A DNA stretch of 64,000 nucleotides from Anaeromyces robustus (GCA_002104895.1 MCFG01000129.1:35001-99000), one strand, 5' to 3'. Counted from the first letter of the stretch, positions 30,371-48,827 are shown. Notes: generated by a model from the sequence alone, not told the origin. Program-made: numbers and translations.

Positions 30371-30409
<39 letters not shown>

Positions 30410-31444
30410 AACTATTATTATTATTATTATTATTATCATTATCTAATATACAACATAATAACAACAACAACAATAATAATGTAGATTATACCAGTAATAC
30501 GTGGTAATGGTGTATACCAAAAGGATCTTGACAAAGCTATCGAAGTATTAAATGATGGTAAATGGGTACATATCTTTCCGGAAGGAAGAATTTATCCAGG
30601 TAAAAATAGTCGCATTAATGATTTTAAATGGGGAGTTGGTCGATTTATTATGGAAAGTAAACGTCTTCCAATTATTATACCAATATATTTATATGATTTT
30701 GATAAAGTATTTTTTGTGAATAAACCATTTGTTAATCTCAAAGAAAAATATGTTATTGCATATGGAAATCCTATTAATATTGAACCTTTGTTTAAAAAAT
30801 GGGATAAATTAAGAAGTGATTCTAAAAAATTATCGAATGCTTATCTTAATTTTAAATCTATACAAGAAGGAGAATCTTTTTTAAAACAAAATGGTTTATC
30901 AAATATACCAATTACAAGTTTAAGAGATAATACTCAACATACAAAATCAATAATACCTAATCATGATACAAAAAGTTATAATAATATAAACAATAAAACT
31001 ACAAATAAAGTAAAAAAAGTGGAAGAAAAAAATAAAAGAGAAAAAACACAAAAAAAGAGTATTTTATCATCAACAAGTTTGAAATTAGATACTAAATTTT
31101 TCTCAACGCATCATATATGGCAACGTTTATCACGTTCTAAGAATAAAGCGTTTTCTATAGTTCCTACAGTATTTAAACCTTCTAATTATTTAAATCCATT
31201 AAAATACGGTGAAGATAATAAAGAACATTTTATGATTAATGGTATACAGGTATTCCGATCACAATTTACTTATTTATTAAGAGAAGGTCTAATTTCATTA
31301 AAAAAAGAAACTCAGGATTGGATGTTAAGACAAGAGCAAAAACAAGCTCAAAAATCTACAAGTAATAAAAGTTTATGCGATGACGGAATTCATAAAAGAT
31401 TTGGAATTGGAATAAATATTATTTATGAAAATCAAAATCATTAA
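29739..31444 (+). CDS. TAZ1: Tafazzin-like phospholipid-lysophospholipid transacylase
   Basis: Two exons (29739-30050, 30485-31444) give about 423 aa. Tafazzin remodels cardiolipin acyl chains on mitochondrial (or mitochondrion-derived) membranes. The PlsC-type acyltransferase motif NHLTVLDDP (HX4D, His57 and Asp62) is in exon 1. Exon 2 begins IIPVIRGNGVYQKD, a tafazzin hallmark, and continues with KWVHIFPEGR (137-Glu) and FKWGVGRFI. The donor GTATAT after GCAAAG and the acceptor TAG/ATTATA keep frame. After residue about 230 comes a Lys/Ser-rich segment not typical of the family. The protein is somewhat longer than the roughly 260-380 aa of animal and yeast tafazzins. Confidence 0.9.
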
Positions 31445-31500
31445 ATTTTATTTCTATAATTATACTATATAATAGAATAAATTATAAAAATGTACATATA

Positions 31501-31532
<32 letters not shown>

Positions 31533-33160
31533 CGAGAAAAAAAGTAATTTTGTTATAATAAAATGATTTATAATTAATAATAATATTATTAACAATTAAT
31601 AATATTAGTTAATCAATACTATAATTAATAGTATAGTAATAATATTTAAATAAGAACGTAAAAAGAAGTAAAATTATATATATATATATATTGTATTAAT
31701 AATTTGAGTAATAGAATAAGTTTAAAATAAAAAACAATTATAATAATTTATTTAAGTAATTAAAAAATAAATAAAAGTAAATAATATAGAAAAAGAAGAA
31801 GTTTTTATTGTGATTTTATTTGTTATTTGTTATTTGTTATTTTTAAACTTATATTTGTTTATAACAATAAAAAATAAAATAATTATGATATTAAATAGAA
31901 AAATATTAAATTATATAGTAATAGAATAATTTTTTTTTTTTTCACAGTAGTTCATGTATAATCCTTTTAGTGAAAATAAATTTTTTAAACCAATCATTTA
32001 TTTACATAATATATTGACTAAATGAAATCAAATATAATTAATAATATATTAACATTTCAAAATCTACATTAATATAATATATTACCTATTATATTTTTTA
32101 TAATAACAAAATATTTTTTTTTTTAATTTTTTTTTTGATCAATTCCATTAATATTTATAATATTTATAATATTTATAATATTTATAATATTTATAAATAA
32201 TTATATATATATAAATATTGAAATTTTTTCAGCTTAATTACAAAGTAATAAAAGTTTTTTTTTATTTTTTTTTTAATATTATTTTCATAATTTATAAAGA
32301 AATTATAAATTATAAATAATTTTACAATTTAATTTTTATATTTTTGAATTTAATATTAATTCATAATAATTTAATATTTTAATTAAAATATTTTATTATT
32401 TAATAATTATAAAAAATAATTATAATAAATATAAATATAAATAAAAAAAAAAAAAGAAAAAATACTTCGATATTAAATATATATTTATATTTAATATTTC
32501 AATTTACAAGAAATCATATTTTAATGTAAGAAACTTGAATGATGTCAAATATGTCATTTTTTATATATATTCAAATTAGTTTTTTATTTTTAATACATAT
32601 CAAAAGTCTTATATTATATAATATAAACTTTAAAAAAAGAAATTTTAAACAACAAATATATATATATATAATTCTAAACGATTGAAATTTCTTTGTTATT
32701 GAAAAATATAATATATTCATTTCAATTTGTTTTCGAAGCAATGTTCTTTAAACATGATAAATGTCAAATTAATATAAAGACTATTATATAATATTTATAA
32801 ATAATTTCAGTCTTTACCAAATTGTTTTATTAATATTATTCTATTAATAATAATTATATAATAATAATTATTAACATCAAATTTATAATTAATCTCAAAA
32901 TATTAATCTTAAAATATTAATTTCAAAATATAAATATTATTTGGAATATTGACAATTTTCAATTTTATTAATTGTTTTCTAGTCTTCATTATTCTTGTTA
33001 TTCTTATTCTTATTATTATTAAATATTAAAATGTATGAACTAACATTATATTAAATTTTATTATAATTTATTAAACATATTATATATTATATATATAAAC
33101 TTATATACATAATTAATAATTAATAAATTAATATAGCATAAAAAATAAATAAAAACCAAC
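31445..33160. other. Intergenic stretch between tafazzin and eIF2B epsilon
   Basis: No gene is seen. It holds homopolymer runs (a long A run at about 31507-31530), a short aatatttat tandem repeat near 32157-32196, and the upstream region of the eIF2B epsilon gene at the right end. Confidence 0.6.
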
Positions 33161-36100
33161 ATGGCTCCAAAAGATAACAATGTTCAAGAAGAAGAACCAC
33201 TTCAAGCTGTTATTATTACAGATAGTTTTAATAATCGATACAAACCATTAACTTTGGATAGACCAAGAGTACATTTCATTAAACTGATAATTTTTTATAA
33301 TTCATAACCAATATCTTATTAATTTAATCTTGAAATTTATTTTTACTAATAATCATTAAAAAAACAAATATATATAGTGTTTATTACCTTTAGGTAATAT
33401 GCCAATTATCGATTATACCCTTGAATTTTTGGCTGCTTCACAAGTACAAGAAATTTTCATTTTAAGTTGTTATCTTTCTGATATGGTCAGAGATTATATT
33501 AAGTAAGAGACATTTACATATATATTAAAAAAAAAAGTGATTTGTAAAATGCAATTTTTAAAATTATTATCAGTCCATATACACATAATAGTCTTTTTGT
33601 AAAATATAAAATATCATTAGAAATATGATTATTAATAGTAATTAAAAATAGTCAATAGAATTAATATAAATAATATTTTAAATAATAATATTATTATGAT
33701 ATAATAGAAATTCGCGTTGGGTTAAGAGTACTTTACCACCAAAGATTCATACTATAGCAACTCAAGAATGTTATAGTGTTGGTGATGCTCTTCGTGAACT
33801 TGATGCTAAACAACTTTTAAGAGGTGATTTTATCTTAGTTAGTGGTGATGTCATTTCAAATGTTAAGCTTGATGCCATTTTAGAAGAACACAAGTAAATT
33901 AAATATAATAAATTATTAATAAATATAAAAATTTAAAAATTTATTATTAATTCAATTTATTTTATTTTATTCTTTGTTATTTAAATCATTATAAATAATA
34001 TTAAATAAATAAACAAATAATATTTTATTAAAACTATGAATTATATAATATTAAATTTCAAAAAAAAGGAAACGTCGTGAAACTGATAAAAATTGCATTA
34101 TGACTATGGTATATATATATATATAATAATTTTATAAACCATTTCATTATATATATGATATATATATTATTTATTATTATTATTATTATTATTAGTTATA
34201 TGTATAATGATAATATACCAATGTATTAATAATATAATAATAATGTATTAAATATTAATTCAATTAATAAATAGGTATTGAAAAAAGCTAGTCCAACTCA
34301 CAGATTAAGGTAAAATAACATAAATCATATATAAAATACTAAATTATAAAAATATTATAATAATATAAATAATTGATTTCTTTTTACATAATTGATTTAT
34401 AACAGAGCACAAGGTGAAGAATCATTATATATTTTAGATTCAAAAACTAATCAATGTATCCATTGTGAACCATTAGAACTTTATCCACAAAAGAATAAAT
34501 TTAAAGTCGATGTCGATGCTTTTGAAAATCACCCAAAGGTTCAAATTAGAAATGATTTAATAGATTGTCAAATTGATATATGTTCATTAGAAGTAAGTTG
34601 ATATTATTATTGTTGTTGAGATATTTACTTTTTCATTAAAATTATAATCATAATTATTATTAACATTTATAATATTAATTTTTTTTAATAGGTTCCAGCT
34701 TTATTTACAGAAAACTTTGATTATCAAGATATGAGAAAAGATTTCGTTCGTGGTATTCTTCAATCAGATATTCTTGGTAAAACTATTTATTGTCATGTTT
34801 TAACAGATCAATATGCTGCTAGAGCTAAATCAACCAAGATGTATGACGCTATTAGGTAAATTAAAATGAAATAATATATATTATAATAAATTATAGTATT
34901 GTATAAATATATATAACTATGATATATTTTTTTAAATTATTATAATTCTAATTTTTTTACAATTTTTTTTATTATTTGTAATATTATCATTTATTTAAAT
35001 ATTAATAGTAAGGATGTTATTTCAAGATGGACATTCCCACTTACTCCAGATAGTAATATTCAACTTGGTGATAATTACAGACACAGTAGAAACCAAATTT
35101 ACAAAGATCAATCTGTTATTTTAGCTAGGTTAGTTTTGAAATATATTCATATTTATTAAATTAAATTATATTATATTATTATATCCTTTTTTTTTTTTTT
35201 TTTTTTTTTATATATATATAAAATATAATAAAATAAATAAGAAATAATATATATATATATATATATATCATGAATGATAAAAAAAAAGTATTAAATTATT
35301 ATTAATATTTATTATAATGAATATGCATTGTTAATAATATATAAATTAATATATAAATTTGTAGATCTGCAAAGCTTGTTGAAAAAGTTATTGTTGGTGC
35401 TAATACAGAAATTGGTGAAAATTCAAGAATTTCTAATTCAACCATTGGACATAATTGTAAAATTGGTAAGTATATTATATCGATTATTATTATTATTATT
35501 TTAAAATTATATTATATTATTATATTATTATTGAAAATAATATAATAACGTTTAATATTGTTTATATTAGGTGATAATGTTGTTATTGAAAATTCTTACA
35601 TTTGGGATAATGTTGTTATTGAATCAAATTGTAATATATATAAATCATTCATTGCTGATAATGCTCATATTTGGGAAAATGTTAATGTTAAAAAGGGTTG
35701 TATGATTTCATATAATGTTGAAGTTGGTCCAAATGTTGATGTAGATGAATTTACTAAGTTAACTCTTCATGAACCAGATAATGATACAGACTATACCGAA
35801 ATTAGTAATTATCAGAGTCACAATATATTAATATTAGTTTATTTATTAAATGTTGAACTTTTTTTTTTTTTTTTTTTTTTTTTTATTTTTTTCAATTTTT
35901 TTATATGTTTATATATTTTCAAAATTAACTAATAATTTTAATAATATTAATATATATAAAGAACTTGGTGAAAAAAGTAAAGCTTACTTATGGGAAGATA
36001 AGAGTTCTGAAGATGATGATGATGAATATGATAAGAATGAAAAGTTAACTATTGCTATGTCATACTTAGGTAGAGAAAATGTTGTTCAAGAATATGATGA

Positions 36101-37206
36101 TCTTGATGATTCTGATGTTTCTTCATCTTCAGATGAAGATGAATTATTCTTAGATGATGAAGCAATTCAACAAAGTATGTTACTAATATATACATTTATT
36201 TTCAAATAAATATATATGTTATATCAAATTTTTTATTATCTATTAAAATAATAACATCTGGAATTTATTAAATTTATATTAATATAATTATTATATTAAT
36301 TTTTGTATAATCTATAAAAATGATAATTATTATATACAGAGAATAATAGAGAAATTATCGCTACATTAGAAAGAGCCTTTGCTGAAAATCACTCTATTGA
36401 AAATGCTGCTTTAGAATTAAATACCTTAAAGATGGCTTGTAATATTCAATTCAGAGATCTTCGTGTTTTAGCTATACCAGCTGTTTTAAGTCGTATTGAT
36501 GCTGATAATCCAGCACAAAAGGTAAATATAATATATAATATTAATAATAAAAATAAATAAATAAATAGTTTCATATTATTATTAACTTATTATTATTAAC
36601 TTATATATTTATTATTTACAATTTTAGATAATAGAAAGATGGGGTCCATTAATTGCCAAATTCATTCATTCTGATGAAGATCAAGTTGATGCTATTTATT
36701 CTATTCAGGTAATTAAACTATTTTATAAAATAAAAAATATCTAATATATATATTTATTTAATTGGCTAATTTTTATATAAAAAATATATAATCAATATAG
36801 AAATTCTGTGCTAAGAGTGAATATCATTCAAAAATGTTAGCTGTTATATTAAAAATTTTCTATGATATTGATGTTTTAGATGAAGATAATATTATTCAAT
36901 GGTATGGAAAATCAGCTACTGAAGAATCATTAACTGAAAAAGAAAGAGCCATTAGAACTACTGTAATAATTATTATATATTTTTTATATTGTATATTTAT
37001 AATTCTTTTAATTACTAAATTAATTTAATATATATATATTATAAATATTGTAATTATTTAAGGCTTTACCATTAATTCAATGGCTTCAATCAGCTGAAGA
37101 AGAATCCGAATCTGATGAAGATGACGAAGATGACGAAGATGAAGAAGAATCCGAGGAAGAGGATGATGATGATTCTGAAGAAGAATCCGAAGAATCTGAT
37201 GAATAA
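33161..37206 (+). CDS. GCD6: Translation initiation factor eIF2B, epsilon subunit
   Basis: This is the catalytic subunit of the guanine nucleotide exchange factor for eIF2. Fifteen exons: 33161-33268, 33378-33502, 33708-33893, 34069-34108, 34275-34309, 34406-34592, 34692-34855, 35009-35128, 35365-35465, 35571-35804, 35962-36174, 36340-36521, 36628-36708, 36801-36962, 37063-37206, giving 693 aa against 712-721 in yeast and human. Residues 1-230 form the nucleotidyltransferase-like domain (AVIITDSFNNRYKPL, IDYTLEFLA, FILVSGDVISN). Left-handed beta-helix hexapeptides run about 325-430 (VIVGANTEIGENSRI, WDNVVIESNC). An acidic linker follows, then a W2/HEAT-like domain (about 505-665; RWGPLIAKF, ALPLIQWL) that carries the exchange activity. 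The protein ends in a tail of about 35 mostly Asp/Glu/Ser residues. All junctions are GT-AG and in frame. Confidence 0.95.
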
Positions 37207-38202
37207 ATTTGATTATACGACCTTTTAAAAATTATCAAATCATAATTAACTAAAAAAAATATTAAAATATAATATATTTTAAGATAATTTATAATTTTTT
37301 ATAATTTTTTTCTTCAATTTTTTAAATAACTTAGATGCTAGAGATTTGTTTATTTAAAAATAACGTTTCTTTTTTATTCTTTTTTTTTTTTCTTAATAAA
37401 CATTTAATATTATAAAAAATTATTAAGTTAGAAAAATTAAAAAAAAAAAAAAAAAAAAATATAAAATATATCTCTTGCAATTTATCAATTTATTGAAAAT
37501 TAAATAAAGCAAATATAATAATAATAATAATAATTAATATATATATATAATATTTAAATATAAATATTTATATATAATAAAAAAAAAAAGTGTAGATTAT
37601 AAATACAAATCAATAATAATATTAATAAAAATAAAAATAATAAAATATATAAAAATACTTTTTTTATTATAATTTTTTTTTTTTTTTTTTTTTTTAAAAT
37701 TCTTTCTTTGCACTATCTTTAATATAAATATTATTTCTTTGTTTAATAATACTGTATCATTTAGAAAGAAACGAAATTCAGTTAATACTCTTAATTGTAA
37801 TTATGATAATTTCAGGAATTTATATCCATAACAAATTTTTAGAATTTCACTTTATTTATTTAAATCTTTTTATTGATAATGTACTAAATTCATAATGTTA
37901 AACATATTAATAATTTTTAATAAATAATAATAAACAATAAGGAAGTTTATTTATTTATTTATTTATTATTTATTTATTTATTATTTATTTATTTATTTAT
38001 TATTTATTTATTATTTATTTATTATTTATTTATTTATTTATTTACTATTTATTTATTATTTATTTATTTATTTATTATTTATTTATTTATTTATTATTTA
38101 TTTTATTTTATTTTATTTTAGTTTAGCTTAGTTTAGTTTAGCTTATTTTATTTTTTTATCTTATTTTATTTTATCTTATTTTAAATCTTATTTATAGTTC
38201 AA
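37207..38202. other. Convergent intergenic stretch with TTTA-type repeats
   Basis: The 3' ends of eIF2B epsilon (plus) and the DIS3L-like gene (minus) face each other here. The right half (about 37947-38180) is a degenerate TTTA/TTTTA array. The rest is A/T with T and A runs. No gene is seen. Confidence 0.65.
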
Positions 38203-43439
<5,237 letters not shown>

Positions 43440-43771
43440 TTATTTTTAACAATAATTTATATATTTAAATAATAGTTTTTATAAAATTTTCTGACAATCT
43501 TAATCATTTATAAATTTAATATATTATAATATATTAACCAATCAAGTTTAATAATAGAAATAATATATATATTTAAAATTTTAATTTATTTCAAATATAT
43601 TAAAAATTCTTTTAAGAAAAAACACTTATGTATAGATTAGCAATTAAAAAAAAACTTTTAACAATAATTTATAAATTATAAATATAACTTATAAATAATT
43701 TATACATTTATATACAATTTTTAATTATATAATAATATATATATTCATAAACAAATATACAATTATAAAAA
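43440..43771. promoter_or_regulatory. Shared divergent promoter region of DIS3L-like and U11-35K genes
   Basis: The start codons of the two RNA-processing genes face away from each other across 332 bases of A/T-rich DNA. Both promoters must lie here or overlap the leaders. I see no defined element beyond several TATA-like runs. Confidence 0.5.
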
Positions 43772-45422
43772 ATGTGGTATTTAGAAGAATACAATCCACT
43801 ACTGGCAGGAAGTATTGATGGAACAGACACACTACCACATGATCATGGAATTGTAAGAGCTATAAATTCTTATTGTTCGTTTATGATATAATAATATTTC
43901 TATTAAATAATATATATTTTAATTTGAATAAATTACATTTAATTTTAATCTATTTTTTTTACAATTATTAAGATTCACTTAAAAAGCCAGTTATATCAAG
44001 TTTAACTTCAGACTCTTTAAAAACATTATTCATTGGGCGTTTAAATGAAAATACAAAAGAAGGTATGAATTTTAAAATTATAATATTATGAATTATGATT
44101 TTCTATTTATGTATGTATATTCTAATTCTAAAAAAATTCATAAGAGGATATAAAAAATGTTTTTTCAAAGTTTGGAAAAATTAAAAATGTCAGGATTATT
44201 CTTGATATAGGTATTATAAAATTAATAATAATTAATAAATAAATAAAAATAATTAAATATTAAATTTTTTATGTAGTTTTAATATCATTAATATATTTAT
44301 TATTTTATATTGAATTGTCCTTATATATACATAATAAATTCCATTTATAGTAACAGGAATATCAAGAGGATATGGATTTATTGAATTTGAATCAGAAAAA
44401 GAATGCAAAGAAGCATATAAAGTAATAAGAATAAGATTATAATAATTATATTAATATAATAATAACTATTGTTTTTTAAACATTTTATATAAAATTTCAA
44501 CATATTATTAAAATATAAGCTATATTATATATTATATATCATATAGAATGGTGATAATATAAAAATAGATGGTCAAAAAATATTAGTGGATTATGAACGT
44601 TCTCGTATCATGAAAAATTGGATACCAAGACGATTAGGTGGTGGATTTGGTGGAAAAAAAGAATCTGGACAATTAAGATTTGGTTCAATTGATAGACCGT
44701 TTAAAGAGCCAATGTAAATTGTCAATAATATATTATTTTTATAATATAATATAAAAATAAAAAATTTTTATAATTAATATATAATATTATTATAATATTA
44801 TTATTTTATTACTATAAATATTAAAAGAAATATTGGAGAAAATCAAAAAATGCCTGATATATCGAGAAATCAAAAGTATAGTGATTGTTGGAGAGATTAT
44901 TTATTTAAAAAAGCAAAAGAATCAAAATCCAAGAATGATAAGAATAATGAAAATATAAGCAAAAAGGATAATAGAAGTTCTAGTAGACATACTATCGAAG
45001 ACAAATATAATCATAGTAAAAATCATAATAGTAGACATTCATCTAAAGAGAAATATAAAGATAACAATAGAAGTAGAAGTCGTGAAAGACGATTATCTAA
45101 AGATAAATATAAGGATAGAAATAGGAGTAGAAGTCGTGAAAGACGATCATCTAAAGATAAATATAAAGATAGAAATAGGAGTAAGAGTCATGACAGACAT
45201 ATATCAAAAGATAAATATAAAGACTTAAATCAAAATCGAAGTAATGATAGACATTATAATAAAAGACATAGAGATGATAAATACGATAAATATAATAATA
45301 CAAAAAGGAAACATACAGAAAATGAAACAATAAATAATAATAAAAGAAGTAGAAATAGAAGTCGAAGTAAAAGTAATAGTAGACATCATCATCATTCACA
45401 CTCACATGATAAATATCATTAA
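43772..45422 (+). CDS. SNRNP35: U11/U12 snRNP 35 kDa protein, minor spliceosome
   Basis: This is the U1-70K counterpart of the U12-dependent spliceosome, bound to U11 snRNA in the nucleus. Six exons (43772-43874, 43973-44062, 44145-44210, 44351-44421, 44547-44713, 44828-45422) give 363 aa. Three signatures mark U11-35K rather than U1-70K: the N-terminal [12 protein letters not shown] followed by PHD; one RRM (RNP2 TLFIGRL, about 52-58; RNP1 RGYGFIEF, 92-99); and the stretch after the [21 protein letters not shown] then QLRFG and RPFKEP. The long last exon encodes an Arg/Ser/Lys/Asp tail with a tandem unit like [18 protein letters not shown], ending in a His-rich run. The protein is longer than the human one (246 aa) because of this tail. 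The first donor, GTTCGT, is unusual, but the join keeps frame and alignment. Confidence 0.93.
45050..45250 (+). repeat. In-frame tandem repeats coding the RS-like tail of U11-35K
   Basis: About four 54-base units encode variants of the 18-residue [18 protein letters not shown]. Units two and three are nearly identical in DNA, which suggests recent slippage or unequal crossing-over. Later units drift ([16 protein letters not shown]). Confidence 0.8.
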
Positions 45423-45722
45423 TACAAAAAGTTGAAAATATCTTAAAAATCTTTTTATTATTTTTATTTATATTTTTATATTAATATTCAAAAAAAAAAA
45501 AAAATAGATATCTTAATATTTTTACTATAATAATCTAAACATACTTTATATATAAAGTAATAATTTATTTCTACATATAATAATTAATATTGAATAATTA
45601 GAATAATATAATATAAAACTTGATCTTTACAAAAATATTGAAGAAAAAATTATTTAAATTTTATCATATTTAATCTTTTTATTATAAAGAATTGTTTTTT
45701 TTTTTTTTTAATCTGTAAAAAT

Positions 45723-46843
45723 TTAACTATCAGCAAATAAATCATCACCATTATTATAATCTAATATTACATATATAAATATTTATAAAAGAGTATTAAT
45801 AATTGATACTTAATACAAATAGATATTACGAAAATGAAATAATTATATATTTTAATTATATAAAAAAAAATTACCATAATCATCTTGCATTATATTAATA
45901 TCATCAAGGGCACCAAGTGCTTCTGAGAAGAAGTCCTATTAAATAGAAAAATAAATAAATATAATTTTAATATAAACATAAAATGATATTTATTTTAATA
46001 AATATATATTAATATATATATTTATACAAAAATAACTTACAGTAGTTTTATAGTGTTTACTTTCTTGAGCTTTTGTAGCTGAACCTGTATTTCCTATTGC
46101 TACAGAACTTAATTGTTTATTGTTTACTGGTGCTTTATTCTAGTTAATTTTAAAATAGATTTAAATATAAATTAATTTATTGTATTTTAATATTAATAAT
46201 AGAATATTATATATACATATATTTTCTACTTACGTAATAACTATTTGTTTTATTAATTTTTTCAGAAGTCTTATTTTTAATCATTTTTTTAGTGTCAGAA
46301 TCTGGAAAATGGAAAACTTGATCTGATAAAATGTCAATACTTCCAGAAACCTTATTGTTTTTTGTTTTTATACAAAACAAAATATATATTATATCAAATT
46401 AAAAAATTATATTAAAATCATTAATATAATTATAAATTACTTTGATTTCAATTATTGTCAAAATTATATGTATTATTTCATATTATTATTACCCTTGTAT
46501 CAAGTGAAACGTCTACTCTATTACGGAAGAATTTAAATTCATGTAATTCATCTAGCATTTTTTGATGACGTGACCAACTAAATAAGAAATGTGTTGCATC
46601 ACCTTCTTGTTGATATTCTAAGAAATTTTCTGCATTTTTTATTTCACCTAATTGTCTTCTTAATTCGAGTTCATCACCTAATAAAACATTCAACTATATT
46701 ACATTTAATTTTTATTTAATAAATTATAAAGTTCAATATTTTAATTTATTAATTAGAATAATGAAATTTTTTATATATATGATAAAAATTATTAATAAAA
46801 ATTATTTTCTCCTTAACTTTAATAAGTTAAGGCAAAAATAAAA

Positions 46844-46874
<31 letters not shown>

Positions 46875-47926
46875 ATATATTAAACATATTAAAAATCGTA
46901 CTTTAGAATCAGTAATTTTTTTTAATTCATTTAATGCTTTCTTAGCAATTTCTTGAATTTTACTTTCTAATTGAGAATTTAATTTTTCAACTTCCTTTGA
47001 TCTTGATTTAATTACTGAAAGTTGATTAATAATTTCAGTTCTTCTTGATTCCAAAATAGAATCTGGCTGTTATTTATAGTATGTACAGTAATATAAAAAT
47101 AAATTAAATTTAATTATATAATTATAATTTAATAGTATTTAATAGTAGTATTACAATTGGAGTCAAATTTACTACTTATACTTACTACTGAAGATTCTTG
47201 ACAAACAGTTTGATAGGCTTCTGCTACACTAACAAGTTTATGTTTTGCAGCCTCACCACTAGAGTGATGACCAACCATTTTACAATAAACACAAACTGGA
47301 ATATGACATTGTGAACAGAAAAATTCAATCATTTTATCTTTATGCTGACTACAGAATCCAGATATATCTCCACCCTTTTATTATTATCATTATTAATTAT
47401 TAGATATAAAAAAAGTTAATATAATTTTATTGATATTACTAATATAATCTTTATAAAATATGATAAACATATATGATTAAATATATCATTATAATTAAAC
47501 AAAAATATCATCTTACTTTGCCTATAGGAGTTCTAATATGGCGACTTGCTAATTTGGATTTATGTAATGTTGTATCACATTCTTTACAAAGATTTGCTGA
47601 ATCAGAAGCACAATAAACCTTAGCTTCTGCGACTTCACAATTATCACAAATTGGTTTCTAATTTATAAATATAATAATTTTATATTAAATATTCTATCTT
47701 TTTAATAATTACACTTTATAATAATTATATCACATACTTCTCTTGATTTCTTTTCTTCAAGTGGATTATATTTGTAATAAACAAGATATTGGGGTAAAAT
47801 CTTTTTAAATATTTTTATTAAATATATTATTATTATTATCATTATTATATCATTGTTGTTGTGGTTGTAATTGTTATGTTATAAAAAGATATTAAAGTAT
47901 ATTTTTATAATATTCAATTTTTATTA

Positions 47927-47957
<31 letters not shown>

Positions 47958-48827
47958 TTTAATATACTGATTTATACCTGCGCCGATTCAGTTATATAAT
48001 ATTCATGATAATAATTATTTTCAAGATCTTTTTTTTCAATGCTTTCCATTGTTTCTCCATCTAGTACAATTATTAAAAAATTCAGTATATTAATGATAAA
48101 TAAAAATATATAACAATGTGATGATAAAAAATTATATTATATATACCCTTAATAATATAAAAACTATCATAACCCTCTGGTAATTCTGCTGTTGCTACAG
48201 ATGATTCATGAATTGCATATGCTCTTCCAACACCAATTCTACATAACAATATTTTTTTAATACTATCATCATTTTCTATGATAAAATTTATAATTATTAT
48301 ATATTTAATTTAATACCATCATATTCATTTAGTTATATAAAAATATATAATCTCTAATATTTTTTCATAAATTACATACCATCTTTAGTAGGTGTATATT
48401 TTATTTGACCAACTGAAAATTTCATTCCAGATTCTGAAGATGAAAAATTAAAACCTTCCTTAAAAACGTTATCTTCAGTATTTTTTCCAACAAGATTACC
48501 AGAATCAACCCAACTATTAAGAGTAAGTAAATCCTTTATATGAAAAAATAATAATTATATTTTATAATTAACTATTTATTTTAATATATTATAAATTTTT
48601 CTACTTAAATTATATTATCATATTATATTTTTAGTTTAAATATAAATATTTTCTTTTGTTTTTACTTTGCATCTTCTATCAAATTGAACACTTAAATGTG
48701 GATTTGAGACTATATAAGCATTAACAATTTTTACAGTAGATGCCTTTAATCCAAGTTGTAATAAGTATTCAATATATGAAAACTGTGGAGATGATGAGTT
48801 TAATTGAACTTTCTCGGATGTTGCCAT
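45723..48827 (-). CDS. Tandem B-box zinc-finger coiled-coil protein
   Basis: Thirteen exons: 48827-48666, 48533-48380, 48275-48147, 48060-47978, 47800-47738, 47657-47517, 47374-47186, 47066-46902, 46693-46493, 46350-46234, 46139-46041, 45935-45875, 45760-45723, giving 533 aa. Residues about 100-195 (ILLCRIGVGRAYAI, LPEGYDSFYI, ILPQYLVYYKYNP) resemble the C-terminal part of a PARP-type ADP-ribosyltransferase fold, though no catalytic site is visible. The first B-box (198-244) has CDNC, YC, CKEC and spaced His. The second (about 250-285) has FCSQH, FFCSQCHIPVCVYCKMVG, then HHSSGEAAKHKLVS. A Lys/Glu-rich coiled coil follows (about 308-430). There is no RING finger, so a TRIM E3 ligase activity is not supported. 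The partners and pathway are unknown. Related B-box proteins are, from memory, present in early-diverging fungi and protists. Confidence 0.82.
46811..46832. other. Perfect inverted repeat in a B-box gene intron
   Basis: CCTTAACTT, a TAAT loop, then AAGTTAAGG make a 9-base-pair stem inside the intron between exons 8 and 9. It is followed by an (AAAT)n run at 46840-46875. Confidence 0.85.

Noticed and set aside
45151-45405. Minus-strand 84-codon Tyr/Phe-rich open frame
   Set aside because: Mirror of the repetitive RS-like tail of U11-35K.
46806-46832. U12-type branch-site-like TCCTTAAC sequence
   Set aside because: On the gene's strand it lies about 130 bases from the acceptor, and the intron's donor is GTACGA, not RTATCCTTT. 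It is better explained as part of a palindrome.
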